The notes beneath the pieces are model-generated. The model was not told the DNA's origin. It worked only from the letters and a program-made list of their open reading frames with translations, and searched no databases. 42,470 bases of DNA from Alphaproteobacteria bacterium (GTDB lineage Bacteria; Pseudomonadota; Alphaproteobacteria; Reyranellales; Reyranellaceae). Location of the stretch: NCBI GenBank assembly GCA_947474005.1, contig CANJHI010000025.1:1-42470 (forward strand). The letters are read 5' to 3'. Below are positions 17,718 to 25,599 of this stretch, piece after piece. The position numbers and the translations under genes were made by a program. The first letter of the stretch is position 1; each line of letters opens with the position of its first letter.

Positions 17718-18943
17718 CCAAGACGCCGATGAGCGAGGACGAACCGTTGCCGCTCGCAGGCCTGCTGGTCCTCGACATCAGCTCGTTCATCGCAGCCCCT
17801 GCAGCCGCGGCGGCGCTGGCCGACTACGGCGCCGACGTGATCAAGATCGAGCCGCCTGGCGACGGCGACCCGCACCGCAACAGTTATAAGAACGCCAGCT
17901 ATCCGCCGAGCGAGCACAATTTCCCGTGGCAGCTCGATGGACGGCTGAAACGCTCGCTGGCGCTCGACCTGAAAACCGACGGCGCCCGCACCATCCTAAA
18001 TCGCCTGCTGAAGCGCGCCGACGTGATGATCGTGAATTTCCCGCCGCCGGCGCGCGAACGCCTAAAACTGCGCTGGGAGGACATCGAGCCGATCAATCCG
18101 CGCCTCGTCTATTGCTCGCTCACGGGCTACGGCGAGACCGGCCCCGACCGCGACCGGCCGGGCTTCGACATCACCGCCTATTTCGGCCGCTCCGGCATCC
18201 TCGACGCCGCGCGCTACGAGGGCGGCCCGCCCGGCCTCTCGCTGCCGGCGCAGGGCGACCGCGCGACGGCGATGACGCTGGTTGCCGCCATCCTGATGGG
18301 CCTGCGCCGCCGTGACCAAACGGGAAAAGGCGGCTGGGTCGGCACGTCGCTCTATGCCAACGGCGTGTGGGCCAACGGCACGTCGGCTGCCGGCGCGCTG
18401 ATCGGCGCCAAGCTGCCGCCGCGTCGCGGGCCCGACAAGCCCGGCAACGCCCTCACCAACCTCTACCGCACCCAGGACGATCGCTGGCTGCAGCTCCTGA
18501 TGGTGCGCGACGATCGGCTCTGGGAGAAGTTCTGCGCCATCATCGATCGACCCGAGCTCTTGGCCGACGAGCGCTTCGCCAGCCGGCCGGAGCGCCGCGC
18601 CCATGCGCTCGACCTCGTCGCCATCCTGATGCCGGTCTTCGCCGCCCGGCCCTACGCGGAATGGGAGCGTCTCCTCGCCGGCACCGGCATTCCGTTCGGC
18701 GTGATCGGCCGCCTGGCCGATGTGATCGAGGACGAGCAGGCCGAACATGCCGGCATCTTCGCCGACACGACGAACCCCGATGTGCCGCGCACCGTGAACA
18801 CGCCCATCCGGCTGGGCTTCGCCAAGCCACGCACGGCCGGCCCGCCGCCGGGCGTCGGCCAGCACAATGACGAGGTGCTGCGCGAGGCAGGTTTCGACGA
18901 TTCCGAGATCGACGCCCTCAAAAAATCGGGCGCTTTGGGGTAA
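17714..18943 (+). CDS. CaiB/BaiF (family III) CoA-transferase, copy 2
   Basis: A 409-aa paralogue of the preceding gene, collinear over its whole length ([81 protein letters not shown]). The presumed catalytic Asp lies in [10 protein letters not shown]. The pair looks like a tandem duplication and may act as a heteromer or on related substrates. The start at 17714 is fixed by the 4-bp overlap. The DUF962 gene begins 8 bp after the stop, suggesting a three-gene transcript. Confidence 0.9.
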   Translation: MTKTPMSEDEPLPLAGLLVLDISSFIAAPAAAAALADYGADVIKIEPPGDGDPHRNSYKNASYPPSEHNFPWQLDGRLKRSLALDLKTDGARTILNRLLKRADVMIVNFPPPARERLKLRWEDIEPINPRLVYCSLTGYGETGPDRDRPGFDITAYFGRSGILDAARYEGGPPGLSLPAQGDRATAMTLVAAILMGLRRRDQTGKGGWVGTSLYANGVWANGTSAAGALIGAKLPPRRGPDKPGNALTNLYRTQDDRWLQLLMVRDDRLWEKFCAIIDRPELLADERFASRPERRAHALDLVAILMPVFAARPYAEWERLLAGTGIPFGVIGRLADVIEDEQAEHAGIFADTTNPDVPRTVNTPIRLGFAKPRTAGPPPGVGQHNDEVLREAGFDDSEIDALKKSGALG

Positions 18944-18951
18944 GATCGGCC

Positions 18952-19284
18952 ATGGCCGCGCGCTTCCAGACCTATGCCGAGTTCTGGCCGTTCTATCTCC
19001 GGGAACACGCCAAGCCGTCGACCCGTGCCATCCACTATCTCGGCACCATCGGTTCGGCAGCCGTGCTCGTCTGGGCGCTCGCCACCCAGAACTGGTGGTG
19101 GCTGCTGGCGGTCCCTTTCTTCGGCTACGGCCCGGCCTGGTTCAGTCATTTCTTCGTCGAGAAGAACAAGCCCGCCACTTTCGAGGCGCCGCTGTGGTCG
19201 CTGATCAGCGACTACCGCATGTGCGGCCTGTTCCTGACCGGCCGCCTCGGCGACGAGCTGATGAAGCACCAGGTCAGGCGTTAG
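18952..19284 (+). CDS. DUF962 / Mpo1-like small membrane protein
   Basis: A 110-aa protein with [28 protein letters not shown] at the N-terminus, two hydrophobic segments (about 30-62) and [31 protein letters not shown]. This pattern of conserved His residues (H19, H28, HFF) is that of DUF962. Yeast Mpo1 of this family is an iron-dependent 2-hydroxy fatty acid dioxygenase; whether the bacterial proteins share this activity is inference. It follows the second CoA-transferase by 8 bp, which fits a lipid or acyl-CoA context. Confidence 0.85.
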   Translation: MAARFQTYAEFWPFYLREHAKPSTRAIHYLGTIGSAAVLVWALATQNWWWLLAVPFFGYGPAWFSHFFVEKNKPATFEAPLWSLISDYRMCGLFLTGRLGDELMKHQVRR

Positions 19285-19315
19285 AGAAGCGACCTCTGTC
19301 GGTCTGGAATCCGCC

Positions 19316-20557
19316 CTAGGACCTGCGATCGCCCTCGAGCTCGCGGGGCCGCAGGATCAGGAACGCGCCGAGCGCCAGCGCCATCAGCACCGCCACGACG
19401 AGGAAGGCGAGCCCCCAGGCGATCGGCGACATGCCGCCAGCGAGATCGAGCGTAAAGCCGACGACCAGCGGGCCGACGAAGCCGCCGGCATATCCCAGGG
19501 TCGAATGGACGGCGAGCGTGGCGCCGCGGCGCGACGGTTCGGCATTGCCGGCGGCGCCCGCCGTCACCGACGAGGAGTCGAGCCACACCACCATGCCGTA
19601 GGCGATCAGCAGGACCACGGCGAGCCAGTAGTTCATCGATCCGAGGAAGCCCACGACCGCGCCGAACAGGATCGACAGGATCATGGCCGTGGCCACGAGC
19701 CGCCGGCGGCCGAAGCGGATCGAGGCTTCGTTGCCGACGATGCTGGTGAGCGTTCCGAGCAGCGCCAGCACGGTGACGACGAGGGCGGGCGACAGCGTCT
19801 CGCCGGCAAGGCCGGTGTAGCTCGCCACGAAGGCGAGGAACGCCACGCCCCAGCCGCGCAAGGCGCTCATTTCCAGCGTGTGCACGCAGTAGACGACGGA
19901 ATAGGCGAACGCCGACGTGTTGCGCACGACCGGCCGGAAGTCGAACAGGGCGGCGCCACCTTTTGCGCGCGGCGGAGGGGCTGCACGCCACGGCACGACG
20001 ACGGCCACCATCAGCCAGGCGATGAAGGCCGTCCCGGCGGAGATCGTGAACGCCGAGCGCCAGCCGAAATGTTCCGACAGCACGTCGCCCAGCAGGAACG
20101 AGACCGCGCCCGAGATGCCGATGCTGGCGGCGTGTCCGGTGACGGCACGCGACATCATTCTGGCGTCGACCTGGTCGGCCAGCAGTTTCAGGCCGGTCAT
20201 ATAAGTGCCGGCCCAGCCCATGCCGGCCAGCGCGCGCGTGGCGAAGGCCGACCAGAAGCCGTCGGCGAACAGGCCGAACAGAAGATGGCCCGCCACCGTG
20301 CAGGCGACGCCGAACAGGTAGACGCGCTTGGCGTCGATGCGGTCGGTCAAGGTCACGAGCACCGGCACCGAGACCATGTAGGCGCCGAAGAAGATGGCGG
20401 TGATCCAGCCGGCCTCGCTGTTGGTGAGCTGCCAGAGCTGCATCATCTGCGGCAGCAGCGCCGGCCAGAAACCGGCGCCGATCTGCACGAAGATCTGCGC
20501 CGTGCAGACGACGGCCACGAGCTTCGCGCCCGACTGTATCCCGCTTGTCCCCGTCAC
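19316..20557 (-). CDS. MFS transporter, last gene of the arsR1 operon
   Basis: A 413-aa major facilitator with about 12 hydrophobic segments. It has TDRIDAKRVYLFG after helix 2 (loop 2-3 signature region) and RFGRRRLVATAM in the second half. It starts at GTG 20557, sharing GTGA with the stop of the upstream MFS gene, so it is translationally coupled to the arsR1-flavoprotein-MFS operon. By context it may export an arsenic species or an oxidised product of the flavoprotein; the sequence alone does not show the substrate. It converges with DUF962, 31 bp apart. Confidence 0.85.
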   Translation of the reverse strand: MTGTSGIQSGAKLVAVVCTAQIFVQIGAGFWPALLPQMMQLWQLTNSEAGWITAIFFGAYMVSVPVLVTLTDRIDAKRVYLFGVACTVAGHLLFGLFADGFWSAFATRALAGMGWAGTYMTGLKLLADQVDARMMSRAVTGHAASIGISGAVSFLLGDVLSEHFGWRSAFTISAGTAFIAWLMVAVVVPWRAAPPPRAKGGAALFDFRPVVRNTSAFAYSVVYCVHTLEMSALRGWGVAFLAFVASYTGLAGETLSPALVVTVLALLGTLTSIVGNEASIRFGRRRLVATAMILSILFGAVVGFLGSMNYWLAVVLLIAYGMVVWLDSSSVTAGAAGNAEPSRRGATLAVHSTLGYAGGFVGPLVVGFTLDLAGGMSPIAWGLAFLVVAVLMALALGAFLILRPRELEGDRRS

Positions 20558-21774
20558 GTCCTTTTAGACTCCCACCGCATGCCGACGAGGCCGAGTGTGG
20601 CAGCAACGACGGCGATCCCGAGAAAAATCGAGTAGGCCGCCGCGGGAGACCACAGGAACGTGAGCGGTCCCGCCGCCGCGCCTGATACGCCGATCACGAA
20701 CAGGGTGCCGCGGATCGTGCCCAGGTGTTTCAGGCCGAAGGACTCGGCGAGCCCGGCCGAATAGACGATCTGCAAGGTGCCGATCATGGCGCCCAGCGTC
20801 ATGGCGTAGGCAAGGCCGCCCACGAGCGCGGGACTGGTCCACAGGCAGGTGACGGAAAAGCCGAGGAAGCAGAGGCCCAAAAGGCCGATCGGCCGCGCCC
20901 CGAAGCGGTCGATGAGCGCGCCGCTGCCGAGCGTGGCGATCGCCTGCGTCGTCGTCATCGCCCCCAGCAGACCGATGGCGCTGCCGCGCGCCAGGCCGGC
21001 CTCGGCCATGGCGCGGACATGGTCGAGCATGAGCGCCGTGCCGACGCCGTTGGACAGCACGGTGAGCGCACTGAAGTACCAGAACGCATTCGTTCGCAGG
21101 CTCTCCGCCAGCGTGAGGCCGATCGCCGGCATGGCAGAGGCGCCGGCAGGGGCACGGCCGAAATCGCGGGTGGCCCCCGTTTCCTCCGGCCGGTTGCGAT
21201 AGAAGGCCAGCCCCACCGGCAGCATGATGGCAAGGACTCCGGCCGCCAGCGCGAGATAGGCCGTGCGCCAGCCATCACCCTGGATGATCGGCTCGACCAA
21301 CGGCGGGATGACGAGGCCGCCCAGCGCCAGTCCCATCATGGCGAGCGCCGTGACGCGGCCGCGAAACCGGTCGAACCAGAGATTGACCATCTGCATGGTG
21401 ACGAGACTCAAGCCGGCGATGGCCGCGGCGCGCAGGACGAGGAAGCCCGCGCCCAGCGACCAGGCATCGTGGGCGAGGCTCATGACACCGCAGGCCGCAG
21501 CGACCGCGACGACCGCCGGCACGATCAGGCGGCGTGGCCCGAAGCGGTCGATCAGTCTGCCGATGAAGGGCGCCGTCAGGATGCCGAGGAACGTGCCCAG
21601 GCTGTAGAGAACCAGCACGTGCGCACGGTCGAGGCCGAGATCCGACGCGATCGGATCGATGAAGGCCGACACGCCGACGGTCTGGCCGGGCGTGGTCGCG
21701 AACACGCCGATCAGGGCCGCCATGGCAACAAGACCGCCGTGCCGTGCTTGTACGCGCCGTTCTGCGAGGCTCAT
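20554..21774 (-). CDS. MFS transporter coupled to the arsenic-type flavoprotein
   Basis: A 406-aa major facilitator of the MCT/OFA-like type. The start is GLVAMAALIGVFATTPGQTVGVSAFIDPIASDLGLDRAHVLVLYSLGTFLGILTAPFIGRLIDRFGPRR, with the GRLIDRFGPRR loop motif. The ATG at 21774 overlaps the flavoprotein stop by 4 bp (ATGA). MFS proteins in ars operons include ArsJ and ArsK. No GAPDH gene is present, which argues against ArsJ; ArsK-like efflux of trivalent arsenicals is a hypothesis only. Confidence 0.87.
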   Translation of the reverse strand: MSLAERRVQARHGGLVAMAALIGVFATTPGQTVGVSAFIDPIASDLGLDRAHVLVLYSLGTFLGILTAPFIGRLIDRFGPRRLIVPAVVAVAAACGVMSLAHDAWSLGAGFLVLRAAAIAGLSLVTMQMVNLWFDRFRGRVTALAMMGLALGGLVIPPLVEPIIQGDGWRTAYLALAAGVLAIMLPVGLAFYRNRPEETGATRDFGRAPAGASAMPAIGLTLAESLRTNAFWYFSALTVLSNGVGTALMLDHVRAMAEAGLARGSAIGLLGAMTTTQAIATLGSGALIDRFGARPIGLLGLCFLGFSVTCLWTSPALVGGLAYAMTLGAMIGTLQIVYSAGLAESFGLKHLGTIRGTLFVIGVSGAAAGPLTFLWSPAAAYSIFLGIAVVAATLGLVGMRWESKRT

Positions 21775-23126
21775 CCGCAGCAGGCGCCGGCCTTCGATGC
21801 AGGTGCGGCGCTCGGGGCGCAGCAGCCCGAAGCCGCGGCCTCGCCCGGGGCAACGGCGGGACCACTGCAGACGCCGGTTTCCGGCAGCACCAGCTCGACC
21901 CTGCGCGCGGCCTCGTGGTCGCCGGCGATGTCGGCCGCGATCGAGCGCACCTGCTCGTAGCCGGTCAGCATCAGGAAGGTGGGCGCGCGGCCGTAGGACT
22001 TCATGCCGGCGAAGTAGAAGCCCGCTTCTGGTTGCGCCAGTTCGCGCGCGCCGTGCGGCCGCACCGTGCCGCAGCTGTGCTCGTTGGGATCGATCAGCGG
22101 CGCCAGCTCGGGCGGACATTCCAGCGCCGGATCGAGCGAGAGCCGCAGCTCGCGCAGGAAGTCGAGTTCGGGCCGGAAGCCGGTGGCGACGATCAGCTCG
22201 TTCACCGTGATGTAGCGGTCGCAGCAGGCCGAGCCGCCGCCGATGCGCAGGTGCTCCCCGTCGCGGCTGAGGTGAGAGACCTTGTAGCCGATCTCGGTCC
22301 TGATCTTGCCGCTCGCCACCAGGGAAGCGAAGGCCTGCCCCAGCGCGCCGCGGGCCGCGAGCTTGTCGTTGGCGCCGCCGCCGAAGGCCTTCTCGGGATT
22401 CTCGCCGCGCAGCAGCCAGACGATTTCGGTGGTCGGCGCCTCGTCCTTGAGCTTCGCAAGATCGATCAGGGTGCCGATGGCGGAGTGGCCTCCGCCCAGG
22501 ACGGCGACGCTGCGGCCGGCGTAGCGCGCGCGGTCGCGGCCCAGCACGTCGGGCATGCCGTAGGCGATGCGGTCCTGCGCCTCGCGCTCGCCCGGTGCCG
22601 GCAGGCCGTTGGCGCCGGCCGGATTGGGCGAGGACCAGGTGCCGGTCGCGTCGATGACGGCGTCAGCGCGCAGCACTTCGGGACCCTTCCCATTCTGGTA
22701 GCGAATCTCGAAGGGTGCCGACTCACGGCCCTTGGTCTTGACCTTGTCGAAGCCCACCTTGCCGACACTCGTCACCAGGCTCTTGGTCCGGATGTGGTCT
22801 TTCAGCGCCGTGCGCGTGGCCAGCGGCTCGAGATAGTGTTCGAGCAGTTCGGCGCCGGTTGGATAGAGATCGAGCTGCGGCTTGTTCCAGCCCGTCGCCG
22901 ACAGCAGGCGCTCCGAGGCCTTGTCGACGGCGTATTCCCACGGCGAGAAGAGCTGGACGTGGCTCCATTGGCGCACGGCGTGGCCGACGGTCGGCCCGGC
23001 TTCGAGCACGACAGGTTCCATGCCGCGTTCGAGCACGTGCGCAGCGGCGGCGAGGCCCACGGGGCCGGCACCCAGGATGGCGACGGTCTTGGGCTTCTCT
23101 TGGGGCTTGGTGATCGAGTCGGGCAT
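21771..23126 (-). CDS. arsO: ArsO-like NAD(P)/FAD-dependent monooxygenase with cysteine-pair tail
   Basis: A 451-aa flavoprotein. TVAILGAGPVGLAAAAHVLERGMEPVVLEA (14-43) binds FAD. ATGTWSSPNP (160-169) and a second Rossmann motif VAVLGGGHSAIGTL (207-220) for NAD(P)H give the flavin-containing monooxygenase layout. The C-terminal tail is Ala/Pro/Gly-rich and carries C420, C435-C436 and C449-C450, ending in ACCG, which suggests thiol binding of a trivalent metalloid. AGGAG lies 7 nt before the ATG. Genes of this type in ars operons are called arsO; the reaction is not firmly established. It follows arsR1 by 50 bp and overlaps the MFS gene. Confidence 0.8.
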   Translation of the reverse strand: MPDSITKPQEKPKTVAILGAGPVGLAAAAHVLERGMEPVVLEAGPTVGHAVRQWSHVQLFSPWEYAVDKASERLLSATGWNKPQLDLYPTGAELLEHYLEPLATRTALKDHIRTKSLVTSVGKVGFDKVKTKGRESAPFEIRYQNGKGPEVLRADAVIDATGTWSSPNPAGANGLPAPGEREAQDRIAYGMPDVLGRDRARYAGRSVAVLGGGHSAIGTLIDLAKLKDEAPTTEIVWLLRGENPEKAFGGGANDKLAARGALGQAFASLVASGKIRTEIGYKVSHLSRDGEHLRIGGGSACCDRYITVNELIVATGFRPELDFLRELRLSLDPALECPPELAPLIDPNEHSCGTVRPHGARELAQPEAGFYFAGMKSYGRAPTFLMLTGYEQVRSIAADIAGDHEAARRVELVLPETGVCSGPAVAPGEAAASGCCAPSAAPASKAGACCG

Positions 23127-23176
23127 GTGACTACTCCTGTTCTCCTAGAATCATCGAAATACGAAGACAAAAAAAC

Positions 23177-23497
23177 TCAGGCCACCTTCGGCAACACGAC
23201 GGGCGCGCAGCTTCCCTCGGCGCAGCATTCCTCGACCATGTAGCCCAGCAGGTCGCGCATGATGTCGTAGTTGGCGTGGCAGACGAGCGTTGTGCCCTCG
23301 CGCGTCTGCGTCACAAGACCCACGACGACCAGCGACTTCAGATGATGCGAGAGCGTCGAAGCGGCGGCGTCGAGCTTGGCCTGCAGGCGACCGACCGGAA
23401 GGCCTTCGGCGCCCGCGCGCACCAGGGCGCGATAGATCTTCAGGCGTGTGGGGTTGCCCAAAGCTTCGAGGCGGGCAGCGGCATCGTCGAGTTTCAT
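23177..23497 (-). CDS. arsR: ArsR/SmtB-family metalloregulator 1
   Basis: A 106-aa winged-helix repressor: LEALGNPTRLKIYRALV (10-26), then the recognition helix region AAASTLSHHLKSLVVVGLV (44-62). It lacks the E. coli-type CVC motif in the DNA-binding helix. It has C91-C92 and C97 near the C-terminus (EECCAEGSC), an arrangement like the Acidithiobacillus ferrooxidans ArsR type that binds As(III) through C-terminal Cys. No Shine-Dalgarno precedes the ATG, and the predicted transcription start is at or next to it. It divergently faces arsR2. Confidence 0.92.
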   Translation of the reverse strand: MKLDDAAARLEALGNPTRLKIYRALVRAGAEGLPVGRLQAKLDAAASTLSHHLKSLVVVGLVTQTREGTTLVCHANYDIMRDLLGYMVEECCAEGSCAPVVLPKVA

Positions 23498-23504
23498 GAC
23501 GGTG

Positions 23505-23532
23505 AATGTAGGATGGCCAGCGGGAGAGTCAA
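23505..23532 (-). promoter_or_regulatory. Predicted arsR1 promoter, apparently leaderless
   Basis: On the minus strand TTGACT (23532-23527) is followed by a 16-bp spacer and TACATT (23510-23505). Only 7 nt separate the -10 from the arsR1 ATG at 23497, so transcription should begin at or within a base or two of the start codon, leaving no room for a ribosome binding site. Confidence 0.5.
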
Positions 23533-23535
23533 CGG

Positions 23536-23557
23536 TATTTCTAGAAAAATAGAAATA
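23536..23557. promoter_or_regulatory. Perfect inverted repeat between divergent arsR genes, candidate ArsR operator
   Basis: TATTTCTA (23536-23543), a 6-nt spacer GAAAAA and TAGAAATA (23550-23557) form an 8+8 perfect inverted repeat in an AT-rich pocket. It lies just upstream of the arsR1 -35 and 11 bp upstream of the arsR2 -35. A further ATTTCTAT half-site overlaps the arsR2 -10 (23585-23592). One or both ArsR proteins could bind here. Confidence 0.55.
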
Positions 23558-23568
23558 TAGACTTGCGA

Positions 23569-23597
23569 TTGACGCCGGCGATTCATTTCTATAGTTA
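23569..23597 (+). promoter_or_regulatory. Predicted arsR2-arsC-acr3 promoter, apparently leaderless
   Basis: TTGACG (23569-23574) is followed by TATAGT at 23590-23595 (15-bp spacer) or TAGTTA at 23592-23597 (17-bp spacer). Transcription would start about 23602-23605, essentially at the arsR2 ATG (23605). No purine-rich ribosome binding site precedes this ATG. Confidence 0.45.
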
Positions 23598-23604
23598 TCG
23601 AATC

Positions 23605-23973
23605 ATGGAAAAGACAGACGCTGTCGCCGCCTTGTCGGCGCTCGCGCAGGAAAACCGCCTCGACGTGTTCCGGCTGCTGGTCGGCATCGGCCGCGATGGC
23701 TTGCCGGCGGGACGGATCGGCGAGCGGCTGGGCATCGCCGCCCCCACGCTCTCGTTTCATCTGGCGCAGCTCAAGCACGCGGGGCTCGTTCAGGTGCGCC
23801 GCGACGGCCGCTCGCTGATCTATGCCGCCCACTACGACGGCATGACCGAGTTGATGGAGTACCTGACCGAGAATTGCTGCAACGGCGATCCGGCGGCCTG
23901 CCGCATCCCCGTTTGCGAGCCGCAATCCGCCACCATCGTGCGCCGCAAACCCCGGAGGACGATTCGCCAATGA
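23605..23973 (+). CDS. arsR: ArsR/SmtB-family metalloregulator 2
   Basis: A 122-aa winged-helix repressor: LSALAQENRLDVFRLLV (10-26), then RLGIAAPTLSFHLAQLKHAGLVQVRRDGRSLIYAAHY. Cys residues are C91-C92, C99 and C104 (ENCCNGDPAACRIPVC). The CC-plus-distal-Cys pattern again resembles ArsR proteins that sense As(III) with C-terminal Cys. The ATG at 23605 is preferred over an upstream in-frame codon at 23563, which would extend the protein across the promoter. The stop overlaps the arsC start by 4 bp. It shares little more than the fold with arsR1, so the two are not a recent duplication. Confidence 0.92.
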   Translation: MEKTDAVAALSALAQENRLDVFRLLVGIGRDGLPAGRIGERLGIAAPTLSFHLAQLKHAGLVQVRRDGRSLIYAAHYDGMTELMEYLTENCCNGDPAACRIPVCEPQSATIVRRKPRRTIRQ

Positions 23974-24485
23974 GCGACCGTGTCTACAACATCCTCTTTC
24001 TCTGCACCGGCAACTCGGCGCGCAGCGTACTGGGCGAGGCGATCGTCAATCATCTTGGAAAGGACCGCTTCAAGGGCTTCAGCGCCGGCAGCCAACCCAA
24101 GGGCGAGGTGCATCCCTACACGCTCGACCTGCTCGCGGGACTGCGCCTGCCGACGGACGGCCTGTTCTCCAAGAGCTGGGACCTCTACGCCGTCGCTGGT
24201 GCGCCGCAGATGGATTTCATCTTCACCGTCTGCGACAGCGCCGCGGGCGAGGCCTGTCCGGCGTGGCCCGGCCAGCCGATGACAGCGCATTGGGGCATTC
24301 CCGATCCGGCCGCGGTGGAAGGCAGCGGGATCGAGAAGCGCACCGCGTTCCGCCAGGCCTATGCCGCGCTGGAGAATCGCATAAAACTGTTCCTCAGCCT
24401 GCCGCTCGCCAGCCTCGACAAGATGACCTTGCAGAACAGGCTGAACGCGATCGGGCGCCAGGCGCCCTCGTCCGCGGCGGCGTAG
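23970..24485 (+). CDS. arsC: Arsenate reductase, low-molecular-weight phosphatase type
   Basis: A 171-aa protein with the LMW-PTP fold. NILFLCTGNSARSVLGEAI (7-25) holds the C12-x5-R18 P-loop that attacks arsenate. FIFTVCDSAAGEACPAWPGQPMTAHWGIPDP supplies further Cys and the general-acid Asp region. Such enzymes reduce As(V) to As(III) with thioredoxin or glutaredoxin; which one cannot be told here. The start at 23970 is set by the ATGA overlap with arsR2; acr3 starts immediately after its stop. Confidence 0.92.
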   Translation: MSDRVYNILFLCTGNSARSVLGEAIVNHLGKDRFKGFSAGSQPKGEVHPYTLDLLAGLRLPTDGLFSKSWDLYAVAGAPQMDFIFTVCDSAAGEACPAWPGQPMTAHWGIPDPAAVEGSGIEKRTAFRQAYAALENRIKLFLSLPLASLDKMTLQNRLNAIGRQAPSSAAA

Positions 24486-25532
24486 ATGTCGCTCTTCGAA
24501 CGCTATCTGACCCTCTGGGTCGCGCTCTGCATCGTCGTCGGCATCGCGCTGGGGCATTTCTTCCCCGCCGTCTTCCACGCCGTTGGTGCCGCCGAGATCG
24601 CGCATGTGAACCTGCCGGTGGCGGCGCTGATCTGGCTGATGATCATTCCGATGCTGATCAAGGTCGACTTCGGCGCCATCGCCGAGGTGCGCGAGCACTG
24701 GCGCGGCATCGGCGTCACGCTGTTCATCAACTGGGCGGTGAAGCCCTTCTCGATGGCGGCGCTGGGCTGGCTGTTCGTGGGCTACCTGTTCCGGCCCTGG
24801 CTGCCGGCCGACCAGATCGACAGCTACATCGCCGGTCTCATCCTGCTGGCCGCCGCGCCCTGCACCGCGATGGTGTTCGTGTGGAGCAACCTGTCGGACG
24901 GCGAGCCCGACTTCACGTTGACGCAGGTGGCGCTGAACGACACGATCATGGTCTTCGCGTTCGCGCCGATCGTGGGCCTGTTGCTCGGTCTCTCCGCCAT
25001 CACCGTGCCGTGGCAGACGCTGCTGCTCTCGGTCGGCCTCTACATCGTCGTGCCCGTGGCGCTGGCGCAGATCGTTCGTCGCGGGGCGCTTGCGAGCGGC
25101 GACCAGGCAACACTCGACCGCCTTCTGGCGCGCCTGCAGCCGGCATCGCTCGTGGCGCTGCTGGCAACGTTGGTCCTGCTGTTCGGCTTCCAGGGCGAGC
25201 AGATCATCGCCCAGCCCATGATCATCGGCCTGCTGGCCGTGCCGATTCTGATCCAGGTCTACTTCAACTCCGGTCTCGCCTATCTGTTGAACCGCGCGAC
25301 CGGCGAGGAACATTGCGTCGCCGCGCCGTCAGCGCTGATCGGCGCCAGCAATTTCTTCGAGCTGGCGGTGGCCGCCGCCATCAGCATCTTCGGCTTCTCG
25401 TCGGGCGCCGCCCTCGCGACCGTGGTCGGCGTGCTGATCGAGGTGCCGGTGATGCTCTCGGTCGTGAAGATCGTGAATGCGAGCAAGGGCTGGTACGAAG
25501 CCGGCCCGGCCGTCGTACGACGTCGCGGTTAG
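24486..25532 (+). CDS. acr3: Arsenite efflux permease Acr3
   Basis: A 348-aa inner-membrane transporter with about ten hydrophobic segments. LPVAALIWLMIIPMLIKVDF (43-62), VKPFSMAALGWLF, LILLAAAPCTAMVFVWSNLSDGEPDFTLTQVALND with the conserved C126, and YFNSGLAYLLNRATGEEHCVAAPSALIGASNFFELAVA are Acr3 hallmarks. It exports As(III) using the proton-motive force. It begins directly after the arsC stop with no spacer and ends the arsR2-arsC-acr3 operon; 67 bp then separate it from the convergent SDR gene. Confidence 0.95.
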   Translation: MSLFERYLTLWVALCIVVGIALGHFFPAVFHAVGAAEIAHVNLPVAALIWLMIIPMLIKVDFGAIAEVREHWRGIGVTLFINWAVKPFSMAALGWLFVGYLFRPWLPADQIDSYIAGLILLAAAPCTAMVFVWSNLSDGEPDFTLTQVALNDTIMVFAFAPIVGLLLGLSAITVPWQTLLLSVGLYIVVPVALAQIVRRGALASGDQATLDRLLARLQPASLVALLATLVLLFGFQGEQIIAQPMIIGLLAVPILIQVYFNSGLAYLLNRATGEEHCVAAPSALIGASNFFELAVAAAISIFGFSSGAALATVVGVLIEVPVMLSVVKIVNASKGWYEAGPAVVRRRG

Positions 25533-25599
25533 TCTCTTTCAGCGTGCGTCGCACGGCCACGATCTCCCACACAGCAGTCGTCTGGGGCATCGCGTGCTG

